Notes: a model not told the origin generated them from the letters alone. A DNA stretch of 64,000 nucleotides from an uncultured Clostridia bacterium (GCA_947585745.1 CANPXF010000001.1:124001-188000), one strand, 5' to 3'; counted from the first letter of the stretch, positions 52,006-62,158 are shown. A program made the numbers and translations.

Positions 52006-53742
52006 TTACTCCTCTTCAAACTGCGATTTATAAAGCCTGTAATAAAAGCCCTTTCTCTTGAGCAGTTCGCCGTGCGTTCCCTGCTCCACCACATCGCCGT
52101 CGTTCATCACGAGTATAATGTCGCTCTCCTTAATTGTCGAAAGACGGTGCGCGACCACAAAGCTTGTTCTCCCCTGCATAAGCTTTTTAAACGCCTTTTG
52201 CACCCTGATTTCCGTCAGGGTATCTATCGACGAGGTCGCCTCGTCCAAAATGAGCATAGGCGGATTAAGCGCCATAGCGCGCGCGATACAGAGAAGCTGT
52301 TTCTGCCCTGCCGAGAGATTTTCCGCGCCCTCGGTTATTTTCGTGTTGTAGCCGTCGGGCATTTTTCTGATAAAGCTGTGCGCGTACGCAAGCTTTGAGG
52401 CTTTTATAATCTCCTCGTCTGTACAATTCGGGTTTCCGTAGCGGAGGTTTTCCATTATCGTTCCCGTGAAAAGACGGCTTTCCTGAAGCACCATTCCGAA
52501 AAGCTTTCTCAGACTGTCGCGTTTAATCTCCTTCGTATTAACTCCGTCAATTAAAATTTCGCCCGACTGAACCTCATAAAAACGCATAATCAAATTTATA
52601 AGCGTCGTTTTTCCACAGCCTGTCGGCCCGACAATCGCAACCTGCTGACCGCTCTTTACCGAAAGCGAAAAGTCTTTAATCAATTCTCTTTCGGGGGTGT
52701 AGGAGAATTTTACGTGTCTGAATTCAACGTCGCCCTTTACCTGCCTTATCTCCCTGCTCTTGCTGTCGTCGGGCTCGTTCTCACTCTCCAAAACCTCAAA
52801 AACTCTTCCTCCCGCCGCAATAGCGGTCTGTATTTGCGTCAGCACGCCCGTCACCTCGTTAAAGGGCTTTGTATATTGATTTGCGTAGGATAAAAAGCAC
52901 GAAAGCTGACCGATAGAAAGGACTCCCATAAACGCGCTGACCGCCGTCAACGCGCCGACAATTCCCGTAACGGCGTACACCATATTATTTACAAAGCGTG
53001 TGCAGGGATTTGCAAGCGCCCCTGCAAACTGAGCCCTTAGCCCGACTTTAAACAGGCGCGAGTTCATCTCTGAAAACTGCTGTCTGCTCCTGTTTTCGTA
53101 GGCGAACGCCTTTACAAGCTTTTGATTGCCGACCGTTTCCTCGACAAAGGAGCTTATCTCCCCCTGGAGCTGTTGCTGACCGCGAAAGCTTTTGGCGCAC
53201 ATTTTTCCGATAATGCCCGCAACAAGCACGGAAAGCGGAGTTAAAATTACAACCACAACCGTAATCCACACGTTAATCGAAAGCATAAAAATAAGCGTTC
53301 CCAAAATCGTGACAATGCCCGAAAAAAGCTGTGTTATCACCTGCATAAGCCCGTCGCCGACCGCCTCGACGTCGTTCGTGATACGGCTGATTAAATCGCC
53401 GTGCGGGTGCGAGTCGATATAGCTTAACGGAAGCTTGTTTATTTTTTTGAAAACGTCGTTTCGCATATCCCTAACCGTTCTCGCGCAGATTATATTGGTG
53501 CAGTTTCCCATAAGCCATTGGGAAATTACGATAAACACAAGATAAATGCCGATTTGAACGATAATTCCGAAAATTCTCCCGAAGTCAACGGCGCCCTTTT
53601 CTATCATAAAATCAATCGCGTTGCCGACCAACACGGGAATGTAAAGCGTGAGCGAAACTCCCGCCGCCGCAAAGAAAAGCGCGAGCAGTATATACAGGCG
53701 GTGGGGTTTTGTATAGCGGATAATTTTTTTAACAGTACTCAT
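52006..53742 (-). CDS. ABC exporter subunit (permease-ATPase fusion), canonical half
   Basis: The protein has 578 residues. Six membrane spans (about 15-305) are followed by an ATPase domain: Walker A GPTGCGKTT, signature LSAGQKQ, Walker B MLILDEATSSID with the catalytic Glu, and H-loop VVAHRLST. It overlaps the preceding gene by 4 bases. The partner has a degenerate site, so the two form a heterodimeric exporter of the BmrCD/TM287-288 kind, for drugs, lipids or peptides. Confidence 0.93.
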   Translation of the reverse strand: MSTVKKIIRYTKPHRLYILLALFFAAAGVSLTLYIPVLVGNAIDFMIEKGAVDFGRIFGIIVQIGIYLVFIVISQWLMGNCTNIICARTVRDMRNDVFKKINKLPLSYIDSHPHGDLISRITNDVEAVGDGLMQVITQLFSGIVTILGTLIFMLSINVWITVVVVILTPLSVLVAGIIGKMCAKSFRGQQQLQGEISSFVEETVGNQKLVKAFAYENRSRQQFSEMNSRLFKVGLRAQFAGALANPCTRFVNNMVYAVTGIVGALTAVSAFMGVLSIGQLSCFLSYANQYTKPFNEVTGVLTQIQTAIAAGGRVFEVLESENEPDDSKSREIRQVKGDVEFRHVKFSYTPERELIKDFSLSVKSGQQVAIVGPTGCGKTTLINLIMRFYEVQSGEILIDGVNTKEIKRDSLRKLFGMVLQESRLFTGTIMENLRYGNPNCTDEEIIKASKLAYAHSFIRKMPDGYNTKITEGAENLSAGQKQLLCIARAMALNPPMLILDEATSSIDTLTEIRVQKAFKKLMQGRTSFVVAHRLSTIKESDIILVMNDGDVVEQGTHGELLKRKGFYYRLYKSQFEEE

Positions 53743-55451
53743 TTTTCCGCCTCGCTTTCGCTAAGCTGTGAAAGGCAGATTTCACGGTACGCTCCGCAGG
53801 TTTTTAACAGCTCGCCGTGAGTTCCCTCGCCCTCAAGCTTTCCGTCCTCCAGCACAAGAATTTTATCGGCGGACATAACCGTGGAAACACGTTGCGTCAC
53901 GACAATAAACGTCATATCCTTCTTCTTTAAAAGCGCGTTTCTCAAAGCCTTTTCCGTCGCAAAATCGAGGGCAGAAAAGCTGTCGTCCAAAATCACAAGC
54001 TTCGGAGAACCGACGAGCGCGCGCGCAATGCAAAGCCTCTGGCGCTGACCGCCCGAAAAGTTCGTTCCGCCCTGCGCTACCGTCTTATCAAGGTCGTCGA
54101 TAAATCCCGCCTGCGCCGTTTCAAGGGCGTCAAAAATCTCCTTGTCCGTGGCGTTTTCGTTTTGCCACAGCATATTTGAGCGGACCGTTCCGCTGAAAAG
54201 CACGGATTTCTGCGGTACAACCCCTATCTGTCCCCTAAGCTGTGAAAACGGATAGTCCCGCACGTTCACCCCGTCAACGAAAACCCCGCCCGAGGTCGCG
54301 TCATAATACCTTAAAATAAGGCTTAATAGCGTGCTTTTTCCCGAACCTGTCGTTCCGATAATTCCCGTAAAGCTGTTCTTTTCAATCGTAAAGCTTAAAT
54401 CCTCAAGCTCGTTGTCGCCGTCGCCGTAGGTAAAGCTTACGTTTTTAAATTCAATTTTCGGGGCGTTTTCTGTCGGAATAACCTTTTCGGTCTTTATCTC
54501 CCTGACCGACGGTTGAACCTCAAAAACCTCGTTAATTCTGCCCGCCGAGGCGTTTCCCCTCGAAAGCAGAACGACTAAATTGGCAAGTACAATCATCGCG
54601 AGCAGAATCTGCGTCATATAGCTGACAAGCGCGACAATATCGCCCGAGAGAAGCTCTCCCGAGTTTACCTTTCCCGCTCCGAAATAAAGTATCAGAATCA
54701 CAGCGCCGTACGTTACCGCATATGTAGCAGGGCTTAAAAGAGCGGAAAGCCTGCCCACACGCACGGAAATTTTTGAAAGCTTTTCCGTTTCCTTTTCAAT
54801 CGCCTTTTGCTGAGCGTCTTGCTTTGAAAAGGCGCGGATAATACGGTTTCCTCCGAGATTTTCCCTCGACAAAAGCGAGATTTTATCAACGCTTTTCTGA
54901 ACCGCCCTGTAAAACGGCAGGGATTTCGACATAACAAGGTAGAGAATAAGCGCTATAATAAGCGACGCCGAAAAGAAAATGAGCGAAAGCTCCAAATTGA
55001 TAAAGCACGCCATAACTAAAGCGCCGATTATAAGAAACGGTGCTCTTAAAAGCAGGCGCATAGTCATAGCTATATTTGCCTGAACGGCGTTTATATCGCT
55101 CGTCATTCGGGTTATGAGCGACGGGGTTGTAAGCTCGTCAAGCTCCTTGTGGGATAAATTGCCGATATGCTCAAACATCGCGTCGCGGATTTTGGTACCC
55201 GCTCCCTGCGAGGTGTAGGACGCCATATACTGGCATACGAGCGCGGAGCTTAAACCGACCACAGCCAGCAAAACGAGCACCCCACCCATTTTAAGGATAT
55301 AGCCTGTATCGTTTTTTATTATTCCGTTGTCAATAATCTGCGCCATAACAAGCGGGACAAAAAGCTCCAAAACCGCCTCGAACAATTTGCAAAGAGGTCC
55401 CAAAACAAGCTGGAGCTTATAGTCCTTTAAAAATCTTCTGAGCCTGAACAT
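53739..55451 (-). CDS. ABC exporter subunit (permease-ATPase fusion), degenerate half
   Basis: The protein has 570 residues. Six membrane spans (about 15-300) precede Walker A GTTGSGKST, signature FSGGQRQ, and Walker B LVILDDSFSALD, where the catalytic Glu is Asp. The H-loop has Gln (VVTQRVST) in place of His. These changes mark the non-catalytic ATP site of heterodimeric exporters. It is the first gene of the two-gene operon. Confidence 0.93.
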   Translation of the reverse strand: MFRLRRFLKDYKLQLVLGPLCKLFEAVLELFVPLVMAQIIDNGIIKNDTGYILKMGGVLVLLAVVGLSSALVCQYMASYTSQGAGTKIRDAMFEHIGNLSHKELDELTTPSLITRMTSDINAVQANIAMTMRLLLRAPFLIIGALVMACFINLELSLIFFSASLIIALILYLVMSKSLPFYRAVQKSVDKISLLSRENLGGNRIIRAFSKQDAQQKAIEKETEKLSKISVRVGRLSALLSPATYAVTYGAVILILYFGAGKVNSGELLSGDIVALVSYMTQILLAMIVLANLVVLLSRGNASAGRINEVFEVQPSVREIKTEKVIPTENAPKIEFKNVSFTYGDGDNELEDLSFTIEKNSFTGIIGTTGSGKSTLLSLILRYYDATSGGVFVDGVNVRDYPFSQLRGQIGVVPQKSVLFSGTVRSNMLWQNENATDKEIFDALETAQAGFIDDLDKTVAQGGTNFSGGQRQRLCIARALVGSPKLVILDDSFSALDFATEKALRNALLKKKDMTFIVVTQRVSTVMSADKILVLEDGKLEGEGTHGELLKTCGAYREICLSQLSESEAEK

Positions 55452-55509
55452 AGTTTTAATCCTTAATTATTATACGCCTATTATAGACTATATAACGGAA
55501 TTTATCAAC

Positions 55510-55863
55510 TCATTTCTCCTTGGATTTGCTGACAAGCCCCGCAAATACGGAAAAGACAATCGCAACGCAGATACCGCCTGCCGCTGCGGTCAGAGGACCG
55601 GTAATTATACCGATGGGTCCGTCTTCCTTCAACGCTTTTTCAACGCCCTGAGCCATAAGATGACCGAAGCCCGAAATTGGAACGGACGCCCCCGCTCCCG
55701 CAAAATCCACCAGCGGTTTATAAAGGCCGAAGGCGGTCAGAATAACGCCCGCGACAACAAATCCCGTTAAAATTCTCGCAGGCGTCAAAGCCGTTTTGTC
55801 AATCAAAATCTGACCTATGACGCAGATTGCTCCGCCCACAAGAAAAGCATAAACATAATCCAT
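55510..55863 (-). CDS. spoVAE: stage V sporulation protein AE
   Basis: The protein has 117 residues with about three membrane spans. DYVYAFLVGGAICVIGQILI and SVPISGFGHLMAQGVEKAL are typical of SpoVAE (AEb type). SpoVA proteins form the inner-membrane channel for Ca-dipicolinate uptake during sporulation and release at germination. The usual partners spoVAC and spoVAD are not next to it in this window, so it stands alone between two ABC systems. Confidence 0.9.
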   Translation of the reverse strand: MDYVYAFLVGGAICVIGQILIDKTALTPARILTGFVVAGVILTAFGLYKPLVDFAGAGASVPISGFGHLMAQGVEKALKEDGPIGIITGPLTAAAGGICVAIVFSVFAGLVSKSKEK

Positions 55864-56031
55864 AGTTTCCTCCCTGCGCCCTATACCAATCAGAGCAGAA
55901 CTCAGGGCGCTTTATGTGACAGTTTTTTGAAAAAATGTGAATTGCTTCTGATTTTTCAAATATTTTTACCAAAAATAAAATTTTTATGCTATACTATAAT
56001 AAATTAATATTGCAAAAAAGGAGTGATAGCT

Positions 56032-56994
56032 GTGGTTGAGGTTAAGAACCTTACTAAGCGCTACGGCAATATGACCGTTGTCGATAACATCAGCTTCAGC
56101 GTCAAAAGCGGAGAAATTCTCGGGTTTCTCGGCCCGAACGGCGCGGGCAAAAGTACGACAATGAATATGATTACGGGTTATATCTCCTCTTCAAGCGGTA
56201 CTGTTACCGTCAACGGAGCGGAAATTCTCGATAACCCCAAAAAGGTAAAGAGCAATATCGGCTATTTGCCCGAAATCCCCCCGTTATACATTGATATGAC
56301 CGTTAAAAAATACCTTGAGTTTATGTTCGATTTAAAAAAGGTAAGGCTCCCGAAAAAGGAGCATATCGACGAGGTTATGCGCCTTGTAAAAATCACTGAC
56401 GTTTCACAGCGTATTATAAAGCACCTGTCAAAGGGCTACCGACAGAGAGTGGGCTTCGCGCAGGCGTTGCTCGGAAATCCGCCCGTTCTTATTTTGGACG
56501 AGCCGACAGTAGGACTTGACCCACAGCAGATTATCGAAATAAGAAGTCTTATAAAAAGCCTCGGCAAAAAGCACACGGTTATCTTTTCTTCACACGTTCT
56601 CTCGGAAATTTCCGCGACCTGCGACAGAATTATCGTAATCTCAAACGGAAAAATCGTAGCCGACGAAAGGACCGAAAACCTAAGCTCCTCAATCTCGGGC
56701 GAGCAGAAGCTGAAGCTTGACGTTGAGGGAGCGTCGGGAACGATTCTCTCTGCGCTCAAGGTTATTCCGGGAGTGTTAAAAATCCGCAAACAGCGCGACA
56801 TAAGCGAAAAGGTCGGCCGTTATATTATCGAATATCAAAACGGCGTCGATATCCGCAGAAACGTTTTCAAGGCAATAGCCTCCTGCGACGGCGTTATCCT
56901 CGATATGCAAAGCGGAAACGAAACCTTAGAGGACAGCTTTTTAAAGCTTGTCAGCGAGGACCAGACTAAAGATTACGCGGGAGGTGTAAGATAA
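56032..56994 (+). CDS. ABC transporter ATP-binding protein (GldA-like)
   Basis: The GTG at 56032 (VVEVKNLTKRYGN) has AAGGAG 8 bases upstream; the GTG at 56023 overlaps that site. The protein is 320 residues: Walker A GPNGAGKST, signature LSKGYRQ, Walker B VLILDEPTVGLD, and a C-terminal extension (about 220-320) as in GldA/CcmA-type proteins. It overlaps the permease gene by one base. It is the first gene of a four-gene operon. Confidence 0.93.
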   Translation: MVEVKNLTKRYGNMTVVDNISFSVKSGEILGFLGPNGAGKSTTMNMITGYISSSSGTVTVNGAEILDNPKKVKSNIGYLPEIPPLYIDMTVKKYLEFMFDLKKVRLPKKEHIDEVMRLVKITDVSQRIIKHLSKGYRQRVGFAQALLGNPPVLILDEPTVGLDPQQIIEIRSLIKSLGKKHTVIFSSHVLSEISATCDRIIVISNGKIVADERTENLSSSISGEQKLKLDVEGASGTILSALKVIPGVLKIRKQRDISEKVGRYIIEYQNGVDIRRNVFKAIASCDGVILDMQSGNETLEDSFLKLVSEDQTKDYAGGVR

Positions 56995-57701
56995 TGGGCG
57001 CAATACTGAAAAGAGAGCTTGGCTCATATTTTAATTCGGCAATAGCTTATATAGTTATGGCTGTGTTTTTCGGATTTTCGGGTTACTTCTTTGTGGGTAC
57101 CTGTTTTCTCTCAAACACATCGTCTTTAAGCTATACGTTCAGCAATATTTTTGTAATTATAGTTTTCCTCACTCCTATTATCGCTATGAAAACCTTCAGC
57201 GAGGAAAAGCGTCAGCGCACGGACCAGGCGCTGTTTACCTCGCCCGCGAGCCTGCTTGAAATTGTGCTCGGAAAATTTTTGGGCGCTTTCATTCTGTACG
57301 CTATCTGCTGTTTAATCTTTTTTGTGTTCGGACTTGTAATTCAGATGTTCACTCCCGCGGACTGGGCGGTAATAATCTGCACGACTATCGGTATTCTTTT
57401 GGTCGGCGGAGCGCTTATCGCGATTGATATTTTTATCAGCGCGCTTACGGAAAGCCAGGTAATCGCGGCGGTTATCGGTATGGCGGCAGGACTTCTTACC
57501 TATATGATGAGCACGATTATTTCTATGGTGGGAGATGTTGAGTGGCTTTCAAGCGCTCTCAGCGCTATTTCCTTTACAGGCTATTATCAGAATTTCACAT
57601 ACGGTATCCTCGACCTCACGGGAATTGTATTCTTTTTAAGCGTAATCGCGCTTTTCCTTTTCTTTACAATCCGTGTGTTCGAGAGAAAACGCTGGAGCTG
57701 A
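56994..57701 (+). CDS. ABC-2 type permease (GldF-like)
   Basis: The protein has 235 residues with six membrane spans. MGAILKRELGSYFNSAIAYI and FLTPIIAMKTFSEEKRQRTD are typical of GldF/NosY-like permeases. It pairs with the preceding ATPase. The overlap indicates translational coupling. Confidence 0.9.
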   Translation: MGAILKRELGSYFNSAIAYIVMAVFFGFSGYFFVGTCFLSNTSSLSYTFSNIFVIIVFLTPIIAMKTFSEEKRQRTDQALFTSPASLLEIVLGKFLGAFILYAICCLIFFVFGLVIQMFTPADWAVIICTTIGILLVGGALIAIDIFISALTESQVIAAVIGMAAGLLTYMMSTIISMVGDVEWLSSALSAISFTGYYQNFTYGILDLTGIVFFLSVIALFLFFTIRVFERKRWS

Positions 57702-57713
57702 GGAGGCATAAAA

Positions 57714-59297
57714 ATGAGTAAAGAAGAATTAATCGAAGTAAATACCCCCGAGCCAGGCGAAACCAAAAAACCGAAAAAAGAAAGAAAAAACAAGGGTAAA
57801 TTAATGGCTCTCTTAAAATCGAGAAAAGCCAAAAGAGGTTCGGTCGCTATTGCGATTACGGCGGTTTTTATCTGCATTATAATCCTGATAAACTTTATCA
57901 CGGGGCTTTTGGTAGAGCGTTTTCCGAGCCTGCAGTTTGATATGACGGCGTCGCAGACCTATCAGCTCCAAAGCGACACATCGGAATATCTTTCACAGCT
58001 TGACAAGGATATTACTCTTTACGTTCTGACAAAAGAGAGTACCTTTAAAGGCGGACTAAGCGCGTATTCGGGCGCTCAGTATTTCGTTCAGGCGGATAAG
58101 CTTTTGAGAAAAATGGCGGCAAAAAGCGCGAGAGTAAGCCTGAAATTTATTGACCTTTCATCTAACCCGACCTTTACGGGAAAATATGAAAACATAGACT
58201 GGAACAGCGACAATGCGAACAACCTTATTATAGTTGACGCGGGCGACAGCTACACCGCTCTCTCGATTGACGACTGCTTCGACTACGACAGCGAAACCTA
58301 CTCCTACTACGGCTACTATGCCTACACGGGAACAAAAATCGAGCAGGCGGTAATTACGGGAATTTTAGACGTTACGACTAAAGATAAGGTCGGAATAGAT
58401 ATTATTACAGGCTCCGGTGAGGAAAAGGAGCTTTACTCCTCGCTTCAAAATCTCCTGAAACAGAACGCCTACTCAACTAAGGAAATTAACCTCACTACCC
58501 AAAAACCGCGTGAAAACGCGAAAATCGCCGTGCTTTACGCTCCGACCGTAGACCTCTCCGAGGACGCTGTCAAAAAGCTCTCAAGCTGGCTCGACAACGA
58601 CGGTGAAAAGGGCAGAACGCTTATATATCTGCCTATGGACGTTAAGACGTCTACCCCGAATTTAGACGGACTTTTGGAAGAATACGGTATGAAAATTTCC
58701 GACGGACTTTCTTTCTGCTCAAGCTCGCAGTATTACGTTCAGAATGTTTATATGTTCCTCGCGGACTACAACAACGACGCCTATACAGAGGATTTAAAGG
58801 ACAAGGGCGTTCCGACTATCGTTTACAATTCAAGAAATATAGAGATTACAAACGACGACGTCGCTAAGCCTCTGTTAAGCGTGGAATCCTCGGTCGGAGT
58901 TATTCCGTTCAGCGTTGACCCCTCGGAATTTACAAGCGAGCAGGATTTGGAAAAATATAAGAAAAAGAGCGTGGACCTCGCGGCTATCGGCACTAAGTCA
59001 AACGAGGACAACAACAGCTCCAACATCGCAGTGTTCGGCTCTCCGTATATTTTCTCACAAACATTTTTAAGCACAACCTCATACAACAACGCAAACTATA
59101 TCATTAATTTCTGCAACACGGTCACAAACCGCGGAGATATGGGAATTACAATCAACTCCGCAGGTATTGACGAAGGAGAACTCGGCGTTACAAGCTCGTC
59201 TGCGATTATTGCCGTGGGAGTAATATTTATCGCGGTCGTTCCGCTTATCGTTCTTCTTATAGGACTTGTAATGTTTATCCGCAGGAGGAACAGATAA
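57714..59297 (+). CDS. Gldg family ABC transporter accessory protein
   Basis: The protein has 527 residues. A basic N-terminus is followed by a membrane span (about 45-65), a large extracytoplasmic domain (about 70-490) and a C-terminal span (AIIAVGVIFIAVVPLIVLLI) ending in RRRNR. The beginning, RFPSLQFDMTASQTYQLQSD, matches the Gldg / ABC_transp_aux family (DUF4350-like core). In Bacteroidota relatives are linked to gliding, in Firmicutes their role is unknown. Confidence 0.88.
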   Translation: MSKEELIEVNTPEPGETKKPKKERKNKGKLMALLKSRKAKRGSVAIAITAVFICIIILINFITGLLVERFPSLQFDMTASQTYQLQSDTSEYLSQLDKDITLYVLTKESTFKGGLSAYSGAQYFVQADKLLRKMAAKSARVSLKFIDLSSNPTFTGKYENIDWNSDNANNLIIVDAGDSYTALSIDDCFDYDSETYSYYGYYAYTGTKIEQAVITGILDVTTKDKVGIDIITGSGEEKELYSSLQNLLKQNAYSTKEINLTTQKPRENAKIAVLYAPTVDLSEDAVKKLSSWLDNDGEKGRTLIYLPMDVKTSTPNLDGLLEEYGMKISDGLSFCSSSQYYVQNVYMFLADYNNDAYTEDLKDKGVPTIVYNSRNIEITNDDVAKPLLSVESSVGVIPFSVDPSEFTSEQDLEKYKKKSVDLAAIGTKSNEDNNSSNIAVFGSPYIFSQTFLSTTSYNNANYIINFCNTVTNRGDMGITINSAGIDEGELGVTSSSAIIAVGVIFIAVVPLIVLLIGLVMFIRRRNR

Positions 59298-61003
59298 TGA
59301 GCGAAAAGGATAATTTAAACACGAACGAACCCGAGGTTCTGATAGAAGAAAACGACAGGGACTACGAAGACCTCCTCGGCAAATTTGAAACCCCCGAGGA
59401 AAAGGCGCGTACCTCAAAAAAGAAAAACAGCCACATAAAAGCGCTTATCATCTCAATCGCGGGCGCGGTTATTCTCGCGGGGATTGTACTTTTGTTAATC
59501 TTTTTCCCTAAGGGCGACAACTCCCCCGACTCAGGCGCGGGAACTGCCGCTGTAAAGGGAACGGTAAATTCCGACAAGCTTCACGAGGTAAAATTAGACA
59601 CCGATAAAAACGGCAAAATTAAGGAAAACGGTAGCGGTCATCTGCTCGAGCTTGTCCCCGCCGACATAAGCAAAATCAATATTAAAAACAAAAAGGGAAG
59701 CTACACGATAACCTCCTACACCCCGAAGAAAAAGACTAAGGAAACCGACCCCGAAACGGGTAAAAAGAAAGAAGAAACGGACGCGACGGTTTATACTATT
59801 TTAGGCTATGAGGATTTTGACCTCCAGTCGGGCGTTGCTGACGAGGTCGCAAGCGCCTGCTCAAATTTGAGCTTTAACGCCGTTGTAGCGGAGGACGCGG
59901 GCAACAACCCCGCCGACTACGGCTTTGACAACCCCAGAGCCGTCGCGAATATCACCTACGACGACAAGACGAAAGCGATAATTAAGGTCGGCGACGACGC
60001 GCCCCAAAAGCTCGGAACATACGTTATGTTCGGCTCGGGAAACGCGGTTTACCTCTGCGAAAGCGATACTGTTAAAAAACTGCTCAACGGCATAACGGAC
60101 TATATAAGCCTTACGATTAACGAGAGCGCGTCTGATACAAGCTCAAACGAGTTTAAATCCCTCACCCTTTCGGGCTCAAAATTTAACAGAGATATTACTC
60201 TCAAGCCGAACCCCGACACGGACCACATCGCTAATTCCTACGTTCTGACCTCCCCCGTCAGCGCCTACGCCGACGATACCGAAGCGTCGAACGTTTCGGG
60301 CGCCGTGCGCGGACTTTACGCCGACAGCGTTACGGCGGTTAAGCCGAGCAAGTCAAGGCTTTCAAGCCTCGGGCTTTCTTCTCCGTACGCAAGAATTTTT
60401 GCGAAATATTCCGATACAACAGTTAATATTATGGTTTCAAAGCCCGACGGCAAGGGCAACTGCTATCTTATGAAAAACGGCGGTAATGTTGTCTATAAAA
60501 TTGCGTCGGCGTCCATTCCGTGGGTAAAAACAGACGAGGAAAAGCTCATTTCCTCCTACGTTCTTAACCCCGAGTTAAACGGACTGACGAAGATGTCGGT
60601 TACCTGTTCGGGCAAGACCTACGACTTTGACATCAAAACCACCGTTACAAAAACGACTGATGACGAGGGCAAGGAAAGCTCCTCGACCAACACGGTCACA
60701 AGGTACAAAAACAACGAGCTGACGCAGGGTAATTTTGAAATTTTCTTCAGAAACTCCGCTCTCCTGACAAAGGCGGACAAGTCGGGCGGACAGCCCAAAG
60801 ACCAACCCGAGCTTGTCATCAAATACTTCTACGACAAGAAAAGGAGCGCCGACACCGTTTCGTACTTTATGTCGAGCGCGAATAAGTACACGGTATCCGT
60901 AAATTCAAGCGTTGTCGGAACAGTTTACTCAAACTACGTTGAAAAGCTTATTGCCCAGGCCCCCAAGGTCGCAAAAGACAAAGAAGTAAAAACCTTCTGG
61001 TAA
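59297..61003 (+). CDS. DUF4340 domain-containing membrane protein
   Basis: The protein has 568 residues with one membrane span near 55-72 (ALIISIAGAVILAGIVLLLI). The extracytoplasmic part holds repeated DUF4340-type units (NNPADYGFDNPRAVANITYD and SRLSSLGLSSPYARIFAKY). DUF4340 proteins often end Gld-type ABC operons, as here. The start overlaps the previous stop. The stop TAA is followed by TTTTATATCTCCACG of a DIR repeat. Confidence 0.88.
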   Translation: MSEKDNLNTNEPEVLIEENDRDYEDLLGKFETPEEKARTSKKKNSHIKALIISIAGAVILAGIVLLLIFFPKGDNSPDSGAGTAAVKGTVNSDKLHEVKLDTDKNGKIKENGSGHLLELVPADISKINIKNKKGSYTITSYTPKKKTKETDPETGKKKEETDATVYTILGYEDFDLQSGVADEVASACSNLSFNAVVAEDAGNNPADYGFDNPRAVANITYDDKTKAIIKVGDDAPQKLGTYVMFGSGNAVYLCESDTVKKLLNGITDYISLTINESASDTSSNEFKSLTLSGSKFNRDITLKPNPDTDHIANSYVLTSPVSAYADDTEASNVSGAVRGLYADSVTAVKPSKSRLSSLGLSSPYARIFAKYSDTTVNIMVSKPDGKGNCYLMKNGGNVVYKIASASIPWVKTDEEKLISSYVLNPELNGLTKMSVTCSGKTYDFDIKTTVTKTTDDEGKESSSTNTVTRYKNNELTQGNFEIFFRNSALLTKADKSGGQPKDQPELVIKYFYDKKRSADTVSYFMSSANKYTVSVNSSVVGTVYSNYVEKLIAQAPKVAKDKEVKTFW

Positions 61004-61005
61004 TT

Positions 61006-62127
61006 TTATATCTCCACGTCAAACATTGCAGTCCCTATCGGAAAATTCATCTCCCCCATATCTTTCTTCCTCTATCTCTCTTTGGATAGGGAGGATAGGT
61101 TCTGTGTTTTTTGAATTAAAAATTAAGAGTTAAGAATTAAGAATTAAATTTAATGATAAACTTTTAATTCCTATTCAAAAAGATAAAAAGGAAAAGTCTT
61201 TTAAAAGTCTATTATATTAACAGAAAAATTCATCTCCCTATCTAAAGTTAGATAGGGAGAAACTTTATATATAAAGTTTTTTCTAAACCTTTCTTCACTA
61301 TCCAAAGAAAGATAGAGGAAACGCCTGATAGAATTAAATTTTATATTTATCCCACGTTTTATTTAATAAAAAGTCTACAGTAGAACCTGTCCTCCCTATC
61401 CAAAGTGAGATAGATGAAGAAACGTTTGGGGATATGCTTTTCAGAGAGGGACTGCATTGTCTGACGTAGAGATTTAAAAAAAAGGGACTGCACGGGTAAA
61501 GAATTAAGAATTAAGAATTAAATTAAAAGTTAACCTTTTAATTCCTTTTCAAGAGAGATTTAGAGGAAAAGTTTCTAAAAAGTCTACAGTAGAACCTGTC
61601 CTCCCTATCCAAAGTAAAATAGTGGCACGAAGGTTTGGGGGAGATGAATTATCCGAGAGGGAATGCACGGATTGACGTGGAGATATAAAAATTAAGAATT
61701 AAGAATTGGATTTATAGGTAACCTTTTTATTTCTTAAAAAATTTGAATTTAGAGGAAAAGTTTTCACAAAGTCTAAAAAGTCTACAGCAGAACCTATCCT
61801 ACATATCCAAAACAAGACAGGGGCAGAAACGTCTGGGGGAGATGAATTATCCGAGAGGGAATGCACGGATTGATGTGGAAAATCTAAAAAACTGATGTGG
61901 AAAATCTAAAAAGTCTACCGCAGAACCTATCCTACATATCCAAAGTAAAACAGAGGCACAGAGGTTTGGGGGATATGCTTTTTCAGATAGGGACTGCAAT
62001 GTCTGATGTGGATATATAAAAAACGCAGAACTTATCCTCTCTATCCAAAATAAGACATAGGCTCAAACGTCTGGGGGAGATGAATTTCCCGAGAGGGACT
62101 GCATATCTGACGAAGAGATAAAAAAAT
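61006..62127. repeat. longest DIR repeat block: one forward and about seven inverted copies
   Basis: Forward core 61007-61103 follows the DUF4340 stop. Next are an AT tail, hairpin module (61234-61259), a degenerate inverted core (61281-61320), and inverted cores at 61371-61477, 61581-61689, 61779-61884, 61910-62019 and 62022-62124. A partial copy (61481-61496) also occurs. It is 1.1 kb of gene-free DNA made almost wholly of this family. Confidence 0.9.
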
Positions 62128-62129
62128 AC

Positions 62130-62158
62130 TTGCAATTTTTGGAAGATAGTGATATAAT
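62130..62158 (+). promoter_or_regulatory. sigma-A-type promoter of the rimP-nusA operon
   Basis: TTGCAA at 62130-62135, 17 bases, TATAAT at 62153-62158. The leader has a hairpin GAGCAA...TTGCTC (about 62188-62206). Confidence 0.75.

Noticed and set aside
973..62127. Autonomous insertion sequences
   Set aside because: No transposase, integrase or recombinase frame is present in the window, and clear target-site duplications could not be defined by eye.
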